Source: Alternaria dauci
Lineage: Eukaryota; Ascomycota; Dothideomycetes; Pleosporales; Pleosporaceae
NCBI RefSeq assembly: GCF_042100115.1
Contig: NC_091275.1
Span: 2,728,001-2,792,000 of the forward strand
Reading direction: 5' to 3'
Length of the DNA stretch: 64,000 nt
The position numbers and the translations under genes were made by a program. Shown here one piece after another: positions 23,244 through 35,285 of the stretch. The notes under the pieces were generated by a model. That model did no database searches, had not been told where the DNA came from, and was given only the letters and a program-made list of their open reading frames with translations. Position 1 is the stretch's first letter. Each line of letters begins with the position of its first letter.

Positions 23244-24085
23244 GTACGATGAATTGATGATACACCCCCAAAATTTTATGCACGGTCTCTACGTGGCCAG
23301 CTTTGGACCTTTGCGAAAATCAAGATTCTGCCACTGGTCAATGCTTGCTATGGCATGACCTAATTTAGAGCCAAGATAGTCACTTTTCTACCAGCAATGT
23401 CCGTACAAGTCGCGGAACGCCCGGCTCCCGAGTCACACACCCCTTTTGAGTAGCCTCGCCGATGCCATAGACTTGTCGCTTTGCACAAGCTCAGAGTAAT
23501 GGTAAAATGAGATGGCTGGACCCTTGGTAGATGCACAAGGCGGATACCAGTTGACTTGAATGGCTCGCTGTAAGGGTTTAGGGAAGATGGATTCTTGGTA
23601 GCGTGGTTGTCATGGCGGCCGTAGGGTCCCGGACGCAGGCACAAATCAACGTCACATCAGCCGGAGAGAACATAGCCACTGGCGCCAACTGTTCTGGCTC
23701 TAGCCTTGATTAGCGCAAGCAGGGCAACTGCGGTCTGACTGCGTGTGCGATGTGCCATGTATGCGCGTACAATTGGCAGAGAAGGGCTGCAATTGGAACA
23801 TTGGGGGCAAGCACAACACCAGGATGTCCTAGACGGGCCAGGGATTGCCAATATTGCAGTGTGGAGGATGTGCGAATGATGTGAGGGTAGCGTGCCCGAG
23901 AACATGATCGCCGCGGGAGAGTGGGGCTAAGCAAGGTCTACGTCATTGAAGTCCCCTAAACAAAACCTCCGTCATACTGCGACGTCTCTGCGCCTTCCCT
24001 ATCGACACAACCCTTGAAAAGCTTCACACCCGCCCACACTCAGCCAACTCACATTTTGATACATCACTACCACACCGACGCCAAG
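23244..24085. other. Intergenic region, Pil1 promoter
   Basis: Between Sam37 and Pil1. The last 100 bp form a CT/CA-rich leader before the Pil1 ATG. No other gene could be supported. Confidence 0.4.
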
Positions 24086-25532
24086 ATGCACCGAACGTAC
24101 AGCATGCGCCAGTCTCGCGCGCCCACGGCGTCGCAGATTCAGAGCCCCCCGCCTCCTGCGTCCTCGACCAAGAGCGGACGCTTCTTTGGCAAGGCCAATA
24201 TTGGTACGCATTTCTCCCACGAGCTTCTCTGTATTCACCACCTCTCGGTTTTGCGCGAACAAGGAGCGACGAGGACTGTGCAATGCCGTTTTCGCGCAAC
24301 CGCATAAACAGCGCCTTGTCGCATGGTGCAGCGACAGCACTTGTTCCAAGAGCGCGTCTTACCGGATGATCACCAGAGTGTTACACATACGCTTTTCCAC
24401 GATGTAGTCGCTAACTGCTTCGCTCTCGTGTAGGCCACACCTTCCGCCACAAGTCTGCCGGTGCCTTTGGACCCGACCTAGCGAAGAAGCTGTCACAACT
24501 CGTAAAGATGGAGAAGAACGTCATGCGCAGCATGGAGCTAGTTTCCAGGGAGCGCATGGAGGTCGCAGTAAGTCTGCACCACCATGTACAACTCTGCGTA
24601 GTACTGACTAGCCACAAAGCAACAACTCTCCATTTGGGGCGAGGCTTGTGACGACGACGTCTCTGACGTCACCGACAAGCTCGGAGTTCTCATCTACGAA
24701 ATTGGTGAGCTCGAGGACCAGTATGTCGACCGTTACGACCAATACCGTGTCACCATCAAGAGCATCCGCAACATCGAGGCTTCCGTCCAGCCCAGCCGTG
24801 ACCGTAAGTCAATCACATGCGCACCACCAGAAAGACGCTTACAGTCGTACAGGCAAGCAGAAGATCACCGACCAGATTGCTCAGTTGAAGTACAAGGAGC
24901 CCAACTCCCCCAAGATTGTTGTCCTTGAACAGGAGCTCGTACGTGCCGAGGCCGAGTCTCTGGTTGCCGAAGCCCAGCTCTCCAACATCACGCGTGAGAA
25001 GCTCAAGGCAGCCTTTACATACCAATTCGATGCCATGCGCGAGCACTGCGAGAAGCTGGCTATCATCGCCGGCTACGGAAAGCACCTCCTCGAACTTGTT
25101 GACGATACACCAGTCACCCCAGGAGAAACCCGTCAAGCTTACGACGGCTATGAGGCTAGCAAGGCGTAAGTCAATTTCCTATCTTCTTCACAAATAAAAA
25201 AACATCTGCTGACATACTACAGTATCATCCAAGACTGTGAGGATGCTCTCACCAACTGGGTATCCCAGAATGCTTCCGTCTCCTCCAAGCTCTCTCAGCG
25301 ATCGCGTACCCTCTCTCAACGCCGCCGCAACCAGAACCGCAACATGGGTGAGGGTGTAGACCTCTCAGGCCAAGACCAGGCCCTCGACAGGGAGTCTGGC
25401 CTGTGGATCCCTGCCGCCGACCACCAGGGCAACGGTTACGACGACCGTGAGGACCTTGATGATGATGTCAACTCGACCATCGCTAGTGAGCACCAGCGTG
25501 GTCGTGAAGACGAGAGGGTCGTTGCTGCTTAG
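24086..25532 (+). CDS. PIL1: Eisosome core protein Pil1/Lsp1 (BAR-like), 352 aa
   Basis: Five exons (24086-24203, 24434-24567, 24620-24803, 24853-25165, 25223-25532) join in frame to 352 residues, close to the 339 of yeast Pil1. The N-terminus MHRTYSMRQSRAP is the short basic Pil1 leader, with FRHKSAGAFGPDLAKKLSQL after it. The body is the BAR-like helical domain, with blocks such as IWGEACDDDVSDVTDKLG, YEIGELEDQYVDRYDQYR and NIEASVQPSRDRK. The acidic, Ser-rich C-terminus is usual for the family. Pil1 assembles into half-cylinders under the plasma membrane that shape furrow-like domains and bind PI(4,5)P2. The leader Ser/Thr sites are the kind phosphorylated by Pkh-type kinases. The intron-rich 5' half and strong leader suggest high expression. 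Confidence 0.95.
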
Positions 25533-26579
25533 ACGTTCTACTGACGGCTCGAGCAGTGTTCCACTCTCTGTCAACTAATAGTCCGTCTTCGCAAGGACTG
25601 GCGACTTATACCCCTGATGGAATGAGCGATGGCGCTGCAGTTTTGGATCCGATATACCCGTTTCATGTGGCGAGGGCTATGTGATTGAAAGCTTTCTGGT
25701 TAATCAATCTCATTGGGAACCAACGTCTAGTTTTGCGTATACGGATATCATGACTTCTTGACGATTTTCACCGCGTGGTACGCTTGTATGAACTTTGCAA
25801 TAATAGAGTAATGAGAATAATACACATGCTTCTTCGAAGAAACGAGTGACATTTGCATTCCTTAATGTCAAGTTTTGCCTTCTCCCATTACGGACATTGA
25901 TATGAGGCGAGCAATATCTCAGGTCGTCTCTAGAGGACAATTGCATATACTTAGCTGGTATTTACGTATCTTTTGTCGAGACGATTGTGACTGGTCGTTT
26001 CAAGACGACACCGGCTTCCAACGACGGCACACGTTAACCCGAACGCAAACCCCAAGGTCCACAACGACAACTGCCATATCCAACACATTCGTTCTCGAGG
26101 CGGCGCACACGCCGAACCTCCTCATGCATCCTCTGCCTATCCGGCTTCCCCAACGCAGATTGCCATCGGTCATTTGCCGACGACCCACTTTCGGCGGGTG
26201 AGCAATACTCCGCCTTACCCGTTTCGCTCACGGTGCGGGGCAACACAGGATGAATGTCAATGACCGAAGACGGGTCTTTTGCCGGACCAAGGCCATTTTT
26301 TTCTGGGGAAAATGAGGGTAGTGCGTGACGTCGGGCCGGGTGGGGTGATGGCGAGAGATGTACATGGTTGATGGTTTGTCGTTGGCGTGGTTTGACTTGA
26401 AACCTCAAACTTCATGTTGTATATCTAGAAGAGAGTATTTGAACAAAAGCTAGGAATTGGCTATAACGAAACGAGGAGAAACAAGTTCACAGCACAGTGT
26501 TCGTTGACGTTTAGCATCAGTATTGATACAGGTTACCTTGGAAACATTCAACGACGAAATCAGTCAAAACACCACAACG
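25533..26579. other. Intergenic region between Pil1 and the dehydrogenase gene
   Basis: About 1 kb holding the Pil1 3' UTR and the dehydrogenase promoter. No ORF here has a convincing start or domain, and no repeat was seen. Confidence 0.4.
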
Positions 26580-27959
26580 ATGTCGTCTAAACCCCAGATC
26601 GGCTTCTGCGGCCTAGGTGCTATGGGAATGGGCATGGCAACGCATCTCGTCAAGCAGGGCTACCCCGTAACCGGTTTCGACGTCTACCCACCATCGCTCG
26701 AGAAGTTCAAAACCGCGGGTGGCACGCCATCGTCTTCGCTCTCAGAGTCTGCAAAAGACAAGCCTTTCTACATTGTCATGGTCGCCTCGGCCATGCAAGC
26801 CCAGCCCGCGCTTTTTGACAAAGACGGCATCGTGAATGCGCTACCAAAGGGTGCTACGCTCTTGTTGTGCTCGACAGTACCCAGTGCGTACGCGAAGAGT
26901 GTAGAGAAAGAGCTAGTAGATATCGGCCGGGACGATATCCTGTTCATCGATGCGCCTGTTTCTGGTGGCGCAGGACGAGCAGCAGATGGCACTTTGTCCA
27001 TCATGGCCGGTGCCTCGTCTGCGGCTTTTGAAAAAGGTCAATGGTTGCTGGAGGAGATGTCCGCACCTTCTAAGCTCTTCATTGTCGAGGGCGGTATTGG
27101 CGCAGGTAGCAATATGAAGATGGTACATCAAGTCCTTGCCGCAGTTCAGATTCTTGCTCTCAGCGAAGCATATGGTTTCGCTGCTAGGCTGGGCTTGAAC
27201 GGCAAGGATGTGTACGATAAGGTGCTGGGGAGTACGGGGTGGAGCTGGATGTTTGAGAATCGCAGCCAGAGGACTTTGAAGGAGGATTACTTTCCAGGGG
27301 CGAGTGCTGTGACTATCATTCTGAAGGATACTGTGAGTAGTTCTACATCTTCCAAGACCCCATATTCGGAGGGACGAGACGACGTGACTGCGTGCTGACA
27401 AGGAATCCAGGGCATCATCACATCTATGGCTCGCAGTGTAGGGTTCCCAGCGACTCTCTGTTCAGCCGCAGAACAAGTCTACTTTTCCGCGCTCGACCGG
27501 GGCTGGGGAGCTAACGATGACGCTGGTATCGTCCGCCTATGGACTTCTGAGCCTGTCACCAGCATCCAAAGCAACCTCTCAGCCGAAGACAAAGAAGCAA
27601 AACTCCAACTCGTCGTCAACCTTCTCACTGGTATCCACCTCGTTTCTGCTGCTGAAGCTATTTCCCTAGCCAAACACGTTGGTATCCCTTTGCCACAGTT
27701 TTACGAGTTGGCCTGTGATGCTGCAGGTGGAAGCAGCATGTTCAAAGATGCAGGTGCGAAGATGATTGCGGTCTTGGAGGGCAAAGAGGATGGCAAAGGA
27801 AGGGTGCTTGGAGGGTACGCGGAAACACTGAAGCAGGCCGTAGATGAGGCACAGGCGATCAAATGTCCTGTGTATCTTGGTACTGGCGCCTTGAATCTTC
27901 TGTTGCAGACAGGGAGTGAGTTGAGTTTGGGTTCGCTGCTCAAGTGCTATATGCCTTAG
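26580..27959 (+). CDS. 3-hydroxyisobutyrate / L-threonate dehydrogenase-type enzyme with duplicated C-terminal domain, 433 aa
   Basis: Two exons (26580-27332 and 27411-27959) join in phase 0 to 433 residues. The ATG in cacaacgATGTC was chosen because the Rossmann motif GFCGLGAMGMGMA begins eight residues later. The beta-hydroxyacid dehydrogenase substrate motif DAPVSGG is at residues 124-130. The catalytic Lys180 stands in GAGSNMKMVHQ, the KxxHQ variant typical of the L-threonate dehydrogenase-like branch. Residues 180-295 form the first NAD_binding_11 all-helical domain. Residues 312-433 look like a second copy, with AKLQLVVNLLTGIHLVSAAEA aligning to the start of the first and Lys315 matching Lys180. 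Single-domain relatives have about 300 residues, so this is a real extension. Fungal relatives can be fused further to an aldolase, which is absent here. It probably oxidises a small sugar acid with NAD(P). Confidence 0.85.
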
Positions 27960-28636
27960 AGTTAAAGAAGAATGGTGTAGCCGAGCGATGCTATTGAGTT
28001 ATCTGGGAAATGGAATCGAATGGATAGCCCACAGGGATTTCGAGCCGGAATACGAATCCCAAGCAAAAAGGCCTAGTATCCATGCTAGTCGGTAACGAAG
28101 CTGTTTTTGCCTCGCAAGCTATTGGCCATGTCCTAAGGTCTTGTAGTTCTTTTGGTAGCGTGAAGACCGACAACGATGAGAAGAGCTGAATCATGGCTCC
28201 CTCTTGCGTCCCTCACTGCCCCTCACGCTTGATTGCCGTCTTCCGTACTAGTTACGAAGGATACCCGAAGTGTAACATCAGCCTAGGGCCGCAGATATAT
28301 TCCAGAAGCCACCCCAATTGAGTCCAGGTTCCCATCGTTCTCGGGTACGGGTACACTCCACATCAAAGGTAGTATTCCATTCCTCCACGTGCCGCATAAA
28401 GCTCTCCTCAGTCCTTTGCCTATGGCGTCAAGGCATAACGCATGGAAACTAGCTGTCCCTGACTCTGGTGAGTGCCCTGTCTGTATTGGCACGATTGTAT
28501 ATTCGAATCCGGTGCTGGCACCTCGTAGCTGATGATCGAGCTCGTGGCGTGATTGGGATCGGATCGCGGCGGTTTTCGACGTGTTCGAGGTAAGAGCATC
28601 CACGGAGTCTTGAAGTTACTGCGTCTTCTTCCAGCA
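27960..28636. other. Convergent intergenic region
   Basis: This region separates two convergent genes and would hold both 3' UTRs. A 106-codon ORF on the minus strand (28283-28603) looks random and is not called. Confidence 0.4.
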
Positions 28637-29360
28637 TCATGTCCGCATCTCCATCTCAAGGTCCCTAGTCTCTCTGCTCAAATCTTGCACATCGTCTTGA
28701 GCCATAGTTTGCGCGCTAGCGTCCAGGTCCTGTATAACGTTCTCTAGGCCTCGTACTAGGGCTTCTATTTCGGCGCGCTGGGCGGTGATGGTCGAAAGCA
28801 GCTCGGTGTTCGACTGCTGAGTCTCGACGAGTTTAGTGTTCATTTCCGTTGCTTGCTTCTCGAGGAAAGGCATGAGGTGCGCCAAGTGGATTTCGGCCGG
28901 AGTGAGAGTATGGGGTCTTTGGCAAGGAATCAGTATTTGAAAGTAATAGTGATTCATGCTTTCACAGTACTCACGGTACAGGTGTCTCGACGGGTCCACC
29001 ATTGGCGCTTGCTTCGGCGCGCTTCTTTCTCAGTTTCGCATCTTCTATGCACTGGTCGAGCGAGTTGAGAAGCTTAACAACATTCCTCCTCTCCATGATG
29101 TCCTCGAAGTTGGTCTTCCATGTCCGGTCCAGCTGATCCACAATCTGCCCTCTCAAGTTGTCTAGCACCTCTGGGCTGTACTGCGCGGCCGTTGGGAAAC
29201 ACGAAGCAAAGTTCTTGGCCGAACACTTGTCTAGAGTCGCTTTTGAAGCCTGGTTGAAGACATTGATCAGACCTTGCGCGCGCGGGCCAGGAGCATCAGC
29301 GATAGGCCGGGCCGGTGTGGGCGATGGAGAGCGCGACTCCGGGTTCGTGGCGGTAGGCAT
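28637..29360 (-). CDS. NNF1: Kinetochore protein Nnf1 (MIND/Mis12 complex), 221 aa
   Basis: Two exons (29360-28975 and 28916-28637) join via a GTGAGT...AAAG intron to 221 residues. After a short Ser/Pro leader comes the Nnf1 signature region GPRAQGLINVFNQASKATLDKCSAKNFASCFPT (residues 25-57, given here as landmarks only). A helical segment with NFEDIMERRNVVKLLNSLD follows, then HTLTPAEIHLAHLMPFLEKQ and a C-terminal coiled coil. Nnf1 pairs with Mis12/Mtw1 in the four-subunit MIND complex, which links inner kinetochore (CENP-C, Ame1) to the Ndc80 complex. Length and layout match other ascomycete members. The 5' end faces a divergent unknown gene 321 bp away. Confidence 0.85.
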
Positions 29361-29681
29361 AGTATCGTAATCGCGAATCGATATGACGGGTTGCAGTCTG
29401 GCGTAGAGCGGACCAGTAGACGTTGTCGTTGTCGCATTGCCCTCATCGCTGCCCAGGCGTGTTTACTCAAAGGCGCGCTAGTCGATACACGTGATAGCGT
29501 GTCCTGCTAGCTCAGCCCCACTTCCCCACAACCGTCTCCAATAACTATTGTTACCTTGCCCAAGTTGTCTCACTTCGTAGCATCAATTGATCAATACAGT
29601 GTAACTCAACAGGATTATACCTGCGTCTTGTCACCAGCACGCCCAACAAATCAACAGCAGTATCAGTTAAACACGACCAAT
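29361..29681. other. Divergent promoter region between Nnf1 and an unknown gene
   Basis: 321 bp between two start codons, so it should carry both promoters. CA-rich leader sequence (caacaaatcaacagcagtatcag) precedes the rightward gene. No defined motif was assigned. Confidence 0.4.
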
Positions 29682-30621
29682 ATGGCTCGATCGCGGCCTT
29701 CCACCAAGTACGGCGGTCTCGGTCACTTTGGAATTGCTACAGGCGTAAAACCCGTCAAGCCACAAGGAGATTATGGAACCAAGTCCATCAACAAGCTGAT
29801 AGAATTGCGCGACTCTGGCCTCATTGCCCAAGCGAGCGCCGAACACAGGGCAGATACCTCTGGAGGTCTCAACAATACACTGGATTTGTACGGGAGACTA
29901 TCGAACAGACCTAGCTTTCTTATTCTCAAGCTAACCTCACTTCTAATCTTTTAGCAAGGGGACAGGGTTTCAAATCAAGGTTCCATTCAGGCCTAAACTT
30001 CGGACCCCTCAGTATGGAAATGGCTACCAGAAGCCGAGCCGTCGAGGAAATCCAAAGCCGCCCGTGGACACGGCTGTAGTTCGAAAGTGCAAGGAAGCCG
30101 AAAAACCTAGGAGCTCACTGAAACAACTCTCACGCGTTCAGCGTGCCATCATCCAAACCGCCGGCCCACAGACCGCACCATCACCCCTTTCACAGATTCC
30201 CCACACCCAGGACGAGCACCAGGACAACACGAGCAGGAAGCATGGTTTCCAGGAAGATCGAGGTGGAAGTGCGAAGATAGACCAGCCGGTCGAGAAGGAA
30301 CCAGCCACCAAGGAGCTACACTCTGTCCAGAAGAAGCAGGCATCCGAGAAGAAAAAGGCACGATCTGAGCGGAATGCTAAGAAACGTGTCTTCCAGGAGG
30401 ACGAAGACCAAGTCATGAACGAAGAGCGCACGACCGGTGAGAAAACTACCATGAAGGCGCCACCCCTAGTCAGAAAGAAGCGAGTCACCATAAAGGAAGA
30501 GGTGCAGATCGGTGGAAAGGTCATGTTCACAGTACAGCAGGCCATCGCTATCTACGAGGTACATGAAAAGGATGGGTTTCCGTTGGATCTGCAGGTAAAG
30601 AGATCCAGGATGGAAAGATGA
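29682..30621 (+). CDS. Unrecognised basic, largely disordered 290-aa protein
   Basis: Two exons (29682-29887 and 29955-30621) join in phase 2 (GATTT|GTACGG...TTTTAG|C) to 290 residues. The start was placed at MARSRPSTKYGG in a good context (accaatATGGC). The same frame is open upstream but lacks gene character. The first 95 residues look partly ordered (YGGLGHFGIATGVKPVKP, NKLIELRDSGLI, GTGFQIKVPFRPKLRTP). The rest is Lys/Glu/Gln-rich and disordered, with basic clusters KKQASEKKKARSERNAKKR that could be nuclear signals. It ends in a short ordered segment with VMFTVQQAIAIYEVH. No family is recognised. The divergent placement next to Nnf1 and the basic character leave open a nuclear role, but that is only suggestion. 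Confidence 0.65.
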
Positions 30622-31077
30622 GGGGAAAGAGAGGTGATAACGACTTGCATGAAACGTGGCAGCATACCCACGACCTGGAGTCTTGCGATGGAAGCCGATG
30701 GCCCAAGGAAAGGAACCAGGATGGATTTTGCGCTTGGCGGGTACTTGGTATAAGAGGTGCTTGCCTGTCAGGACAGGCGACGCAAGTACGGCTACCCATT
30801 GCTTGATTGGAAACTCTGCTCTGTAATCAGAATGATTTCTTGCTCCATGACGGAATCTGTCCATGTTTAAAGGCACAATGACAGGCATGAAGAAGTCCAT
30901 TGTATGAAAAGAAAAGTTTATTACAACCAAGGTCAAGCATATAATCTTCTGCTAATGGAAAAAGAAGGATTAGATTTTCTTCCTAGTATGTCCCTACCAG
31001 AAGACGCAAGGATGAATCAAAACTATCAACGATGGATCGAACATGTTGCACAAAGCAAAGCGCTAACGTGCAAGCAT
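30622..31077. other. Convergent intergenic region
   Basis: The 3' flanks of the unknown basic protein gene and of Sla2 meet here. Nothing else could be supported. Confidence 0.4.
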
Positions 31078-34000
31078 TTACTCTTCGAGATAAGAAAGCT
31101 TGCGCATCTCACCCAGCCTCGTCCTAGCCTGAGCAAGCGAGTTTTCGAGTTGCAAAATCTCGACCTAGAAAGATGTGTTAGCACCCATTTTGTATCAAAT
31201 GACTTTCGACAACCACGTACCTGTTGCTCCATCTGGCGAACCTTGAATTCGTGATCGCCCAACTTGCTGTAGTCGACATCTTGGCCCTCGTCCCTGTTCT
31301 TCTGGGCGATAATCTCCTGCACCTGCCTGACAAGCGACCTGCAAGCCGCCGTGACAGTCTTGGACGCACCCTCAAGCCTGTCTTGCGTCTTGCTCATAAA
31401 GCTAGCCTTGACACGACTAGCAGCCACCAACTGGGCGGTGGAAGCAGCGACGTCGTTGGAAGCGACAATGAGCTGCTCGGGCGAGTTGCGGCCAGAAATG
31501 ACACCATCGGCGGTTTCGATGAGCATGTTGGTCGATGTGGCGACGGCCTTGGCGGCACTGATGAGACCTTCGGTCCAGCGGTTGTGCTTCTTGTAGAACT
31601 GTGTCTTGGACATGCTTCCTCGACCTTCGCGAACAATCTCTTGCTGCGAGGCGGTTGCTGCCTTGATGAGCTGGGCAATAGCGTTCGTGACGGCGATAGC
31701 GGCCTCGAGAATGGAGTCGTGGATCTTGAGTTCGTAGGTTGAGTACTGGTCCCTGGGCTTCTTCATCAGCTTTGCTAGACGCTCAGCAGCCGCGTCGATG
31801 GCGTTGGCCGCCTTGGTCAGCTCATTGTCGACCAGGTCGCCGAGATCACCAGAAGCATTGGTGATCTTGCTCTTTGGCGCAAACGCGTCTGCAAGCTTAG
31901 ACAAGCTCTGCAGATTGCGCACGACTTCGGTGCTGTTGTTGATGACCACGTTGATCTTCTGCTCTGCGTCCATGTCGTACATGCGAACTGACTGCACGTT
32001 ACGGAAGAACCTGATGGTTGACATGGCCGAAGTCCTGGCAGCACCGATGAGCTGGTCAGCCTTGTTCTCATCAGAAGCGAACCGCGTCAATCCCTTCGTG
32101 TTCACCAAAACATCAACTATTGAGCCGCCAAAGTTGTTGACGGCGTTGATAACCTCAGCATGCTTTGCGTTTGGCCCGTCAGCGATGAAGTTGTTGAACG
32201 CGGTCGAGAACTCCATGGTACATGTCGATGCCCTCTCAATCTGCGAGAGCACATACGCACCAGTAGCGTTCTGGTTTCCAGCCTGCATTGGAGAGTCCAG
32301 TTCGTACAGCGCATCGTCGACACGCTGTACGCCACTTTGGAGAACCGAGTCGATGATGTCGTTGATCTTCTGGAGACTGTCTTGGATGAGGGTGTCCAAG
32401 TGACCGTCCAGGACATCGTCGTTCGTGCCGGCGTTGAGCTTCAGCTCGTTTAGCTCGAGTAGTGTCTGGTCCATACCGGCACGGAAGATCTCCAGCTCTT
32501 CTTCCTTGTCGCGCAATTGACGCTCCAAGTCAGAATCGCCTTCGCGGTACTTCATCTGGAGCTCATCCAACGCACGGGTCTTATTTCGCAGCGCTTCTTC
32601 AAGATCCGCAATTTCTCGGTTGTGTCTTGACAGCATTGCGGAGAGTTCCGAGCCCTTGCCGCGCTCGAGGTTGTCGGCTCTATCCAAAGCAGCGCGAAGT
32701 TCCCGCTTCAACTTCTCGGTCTCCTCGCGGTGACCACCAGTGTGACGGTCCTTCTCCATGAGTGCTCGGTCGCGCTCGCGGATCATGTCTGCCAGCTCCA
32801 AGTTCTTGGTCTTGAGCTCGCGTTGCAGTTTGTCCCGGCTGTCTATGGCTTCCTGGGCAGAGTTTGCCTTGAGCTGAACCGTCTTGAACTTTTGCAGCAG
32901 TTGAAGATGCTCGTGACGCAGTTGCGAATATAGCTTGGCCAATGACTCGTACTTTGATCTCCATGTGTTGAGCTGCTCTTGAAGTGCCCTGATCTGATCG
33001 TCCCGCGAGCCCATCTGCTGTTGGAAGTTTTGGTTCATCTGGTTGATCTCGCCCTCTAGCGCCTTCATCCTCTGGTCGTATTGTTGTAGCATCAGCTGGT
33101 CGCGTTCATACTGTGCGCGCGCATTCAAGTTCTCCCGCTCAAGCTCAGCAAGACGCCCCTGTGTCTGCTGTTGATATTGATCGCGCATGAGTTGTTCTTG
33201 CGCCAACCGAGCTTGCTCTGCCTGGAGCCTCTGTTGCTCTTCAAAGTCACGTTGTGCTTGCAACGCTTGCTGTTGCTGCTGTTGTTGAGCCTCCTCCCAT
33301 TGTCGCTGTAGTCGCTGCTGTTCGGCTTCGTATTCCTCTTGCTGCCTGCGCTGGTTGTCTTTCCAGAACTCGTTGATCGGCTCGGGGTCGACAGAGGGGG
33401 CGCGCGTGGGTTCGGGCTTTTCGTTCCGCGGTCGTGTAGGTAGCGCCGGCGCATTCTCGTCTTCAGAAAGCAGGTTCGGTGGTTCTTGCGGCAGCTTCGG
33501 TACTGTGATCAGGTTTGTCAGGTATCGCAGATTCGAGCATTCGTAGTAAAACTTGACGAGACGGTAGTGTTGCGCGTCGTATCGTCCGCGGAGAGGCGAG
33601 AGCGCTTCATCGTCACCAAGTGCTACACTGGTTAGCTGGGTTGCAACTTGGCTTGAAGTCCTGCTACTTACTTGTATGCATTGCGCGCAACATGCTAGTG
33701 ATGAACTTGTAGATTCCGTACGACTCCTGAACTAATGGCACCAACGCTGCTATCCTGCACTCGTTGTTCGCGCCGCTCCGGAAGTGAGAGAAGATGAGCT
33801 TCTGGAAGGCATCGATCTGATCCTGCAGGGTCATCAGGTCTGAGATGGTCTCATACCCCTCGTTGGGGTCGTTGATCGACTTTAAGCTGATGTACTCCTC
33901 GTATTCGAAGGTTCCTGTTCCAATCAGCCCAATATCCGTGTCCTGCTGTCACATGTCGTACCATTGAACTCTGGGTGCTGTCGGTGGAAGGCAAGCTTGG

Positions 34001-34591
34001 CCATGAGATAGTAGATGTACTCTGAGATGAGCGGCGCATATCCTCGCATGCCTTCGCCGACCGAGGAGCCCCGTGATAAGCTCTCGAGCCAGCTGGTGTT
34101 GGATTGCGCCTCCTTGAGAACGATGGGATGGCCTTCCTGTAGGACCTTGTGGACGGTAATAAGCGCCTTGAATGTCTGCACCTCGTCGGCGAGAATTGGC
34201 TGCCTGGAATATGCCATGAGTACTGGGAGCAGTTTGGGTAGTATGGATGCGCTCCAGTTGACCTACACTTTCATGCCCTGCCAGAAGGACGCAGAACTCT
34301 TGTGATCCCATGTGTAGACAATGCATGCTCGCACGTGTTTCCCTGTGCCAGTATAAGCCTCGTTCGCGTTCTCGGGAAGTTCGGTACGTACTCTTGGGTG
34401 AGACCTCTTCGATGCTTGTAGCTTTACGAATGTTGATGGCAAGCTCCGACTCCTGCCTGAGATGTTTCTTAGTCTGTGCTCTAGATGCTGCAGCGACCGG
34501 TCCTTCGACATATTTGTGCCAGTCCACCATGGTAGCAATGGTATACGTACTTCCCCATGTCAACGTTGCGCGAGCTTCCGTAGAGCGCCAT
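31078..34591 (-). CDS. SLA2: Endocytic adaptor Sla2/End4 (HIP1R family), 1051 aa
   Basis: Seven exons (34591-34551, 34456-34392, 34342-34267, 34203-33962, 33914-33672, 33622-31221, 31164-31078) join in frame to 1051 residues, the usual length. The N-terminal ANTH domain (about residues 10-280) has ELAINIRKATSIEEVSPK, KHVRACIVYTWDHKSSASF and ADEVQTFKALITVHKVLQEG. It binds PI(4,5)P2 at the plasma membrane. A proline-rich linker and a long central coiled coil with a glutamine run follow, where clathrin light chain binds in known homologues. The C-terminal I/LWEQ (THATCH) actin-binding domain starts near residue 800 and ends with a helix encoded by the last 29-codon exon. Sla2 couples the actin patch to endocytic sites. 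The first five exons are short, a pattern of 5' intron crowding. Confidence 0.95.
33252..33296 (-). repeat. CAG/CAA-rich tract encoding polyglutamine in Sla2
   Basis: A run of CAG and CAA codons encodes seven to eight glutamines followed by mixed Gln/Ala/Glu inside the coiled-coil region of Sla2. Mixed codon use makes it less prone to slippage than a pure CAG tract. Confidence 0.6.
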
Positions 34592-35285
34592 CTTGCTCGT
34601 CGTGAGCCCCTTCTGGGTTTGGTTGTTGGTGGTATCGGGCGATTATAGAAATGAAAGGTTGTGGGTCCGCGTCGGGAAGGCGCGCAAAAGGAATGCGCAG
34701 AATGGAGGAGGTGTGGGGATGAGTTATGTGGTTGCGCTGTTCGGGTCAGTCAACCACCATAGGAGCTCCTACTGCTCGACCCTGGGAGGTGGTTCGTGCT
34801 GCTTGGCGCTTCGTCATCGCCTTCACCCGCGACGAAGCATCGCACGCGGTAATTGGTTGCTGCCCAACTAACCCTCTTGTGTATACCATCTTACCTAGCC
34901 ATAATCCTCCTAAGGCGTGTTCTGGTCGCAGCCTGTGCCGCGAACGCCTCCGCCCGGGCTATGCATCCTAGCATAAACAGCTGCCTTCGCCTTCGACTAA
35001 CAACGCATACGCGGCTGCATGCGCAACCGCCTCGGAGTCTGAGTTGGCATTCGTGATGGAGGGGGAGAGGACGCATCTTCACTAATAGGGCTGCATGGCT
35101 TTGCTGCATGCACCCTTCACCCGTGAACTGTACGGATCACGCATGGCCAACGCAATGATCATCAGGAACTGCTATGTCATTTTACATGGTATGCTCGGAT
35201 GCGACTCAAGGGTATAAACGCCATGCAATGCTACTAGTAATACAATATTGATGCCCTATGACGCCGCAACGAAAGGCTGGACAAC
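34592..35285. other. Intergenic region, Sla2 promoter
   Basis: About 0.7 kb between the Sla2 start and the Slu7 stop, both on the minus strand. No other feature could be supported. Confidence 0.4.

Noticed and set aside
23131..23358. Alternative C-terminal exon for Sam37 through a GTGAGC donor
   Set aside because: The unspliced frame ends cleanly at 23243 and no matching acceptor with a better family end was found. It is kept as an open option in the Sam37 entry.
28490..28530. T-loop-like TTCGAATCC suggesting a tRNA
   Set aside because: No matching acceptor stem, D-arm or anticodon arm could be folded around it.
28283..28603. 106-codon minus-strand ORF between two convergent genes
   Set aside because: No start context, no homologous pattern and random-looking composition in a convergent 3' region.
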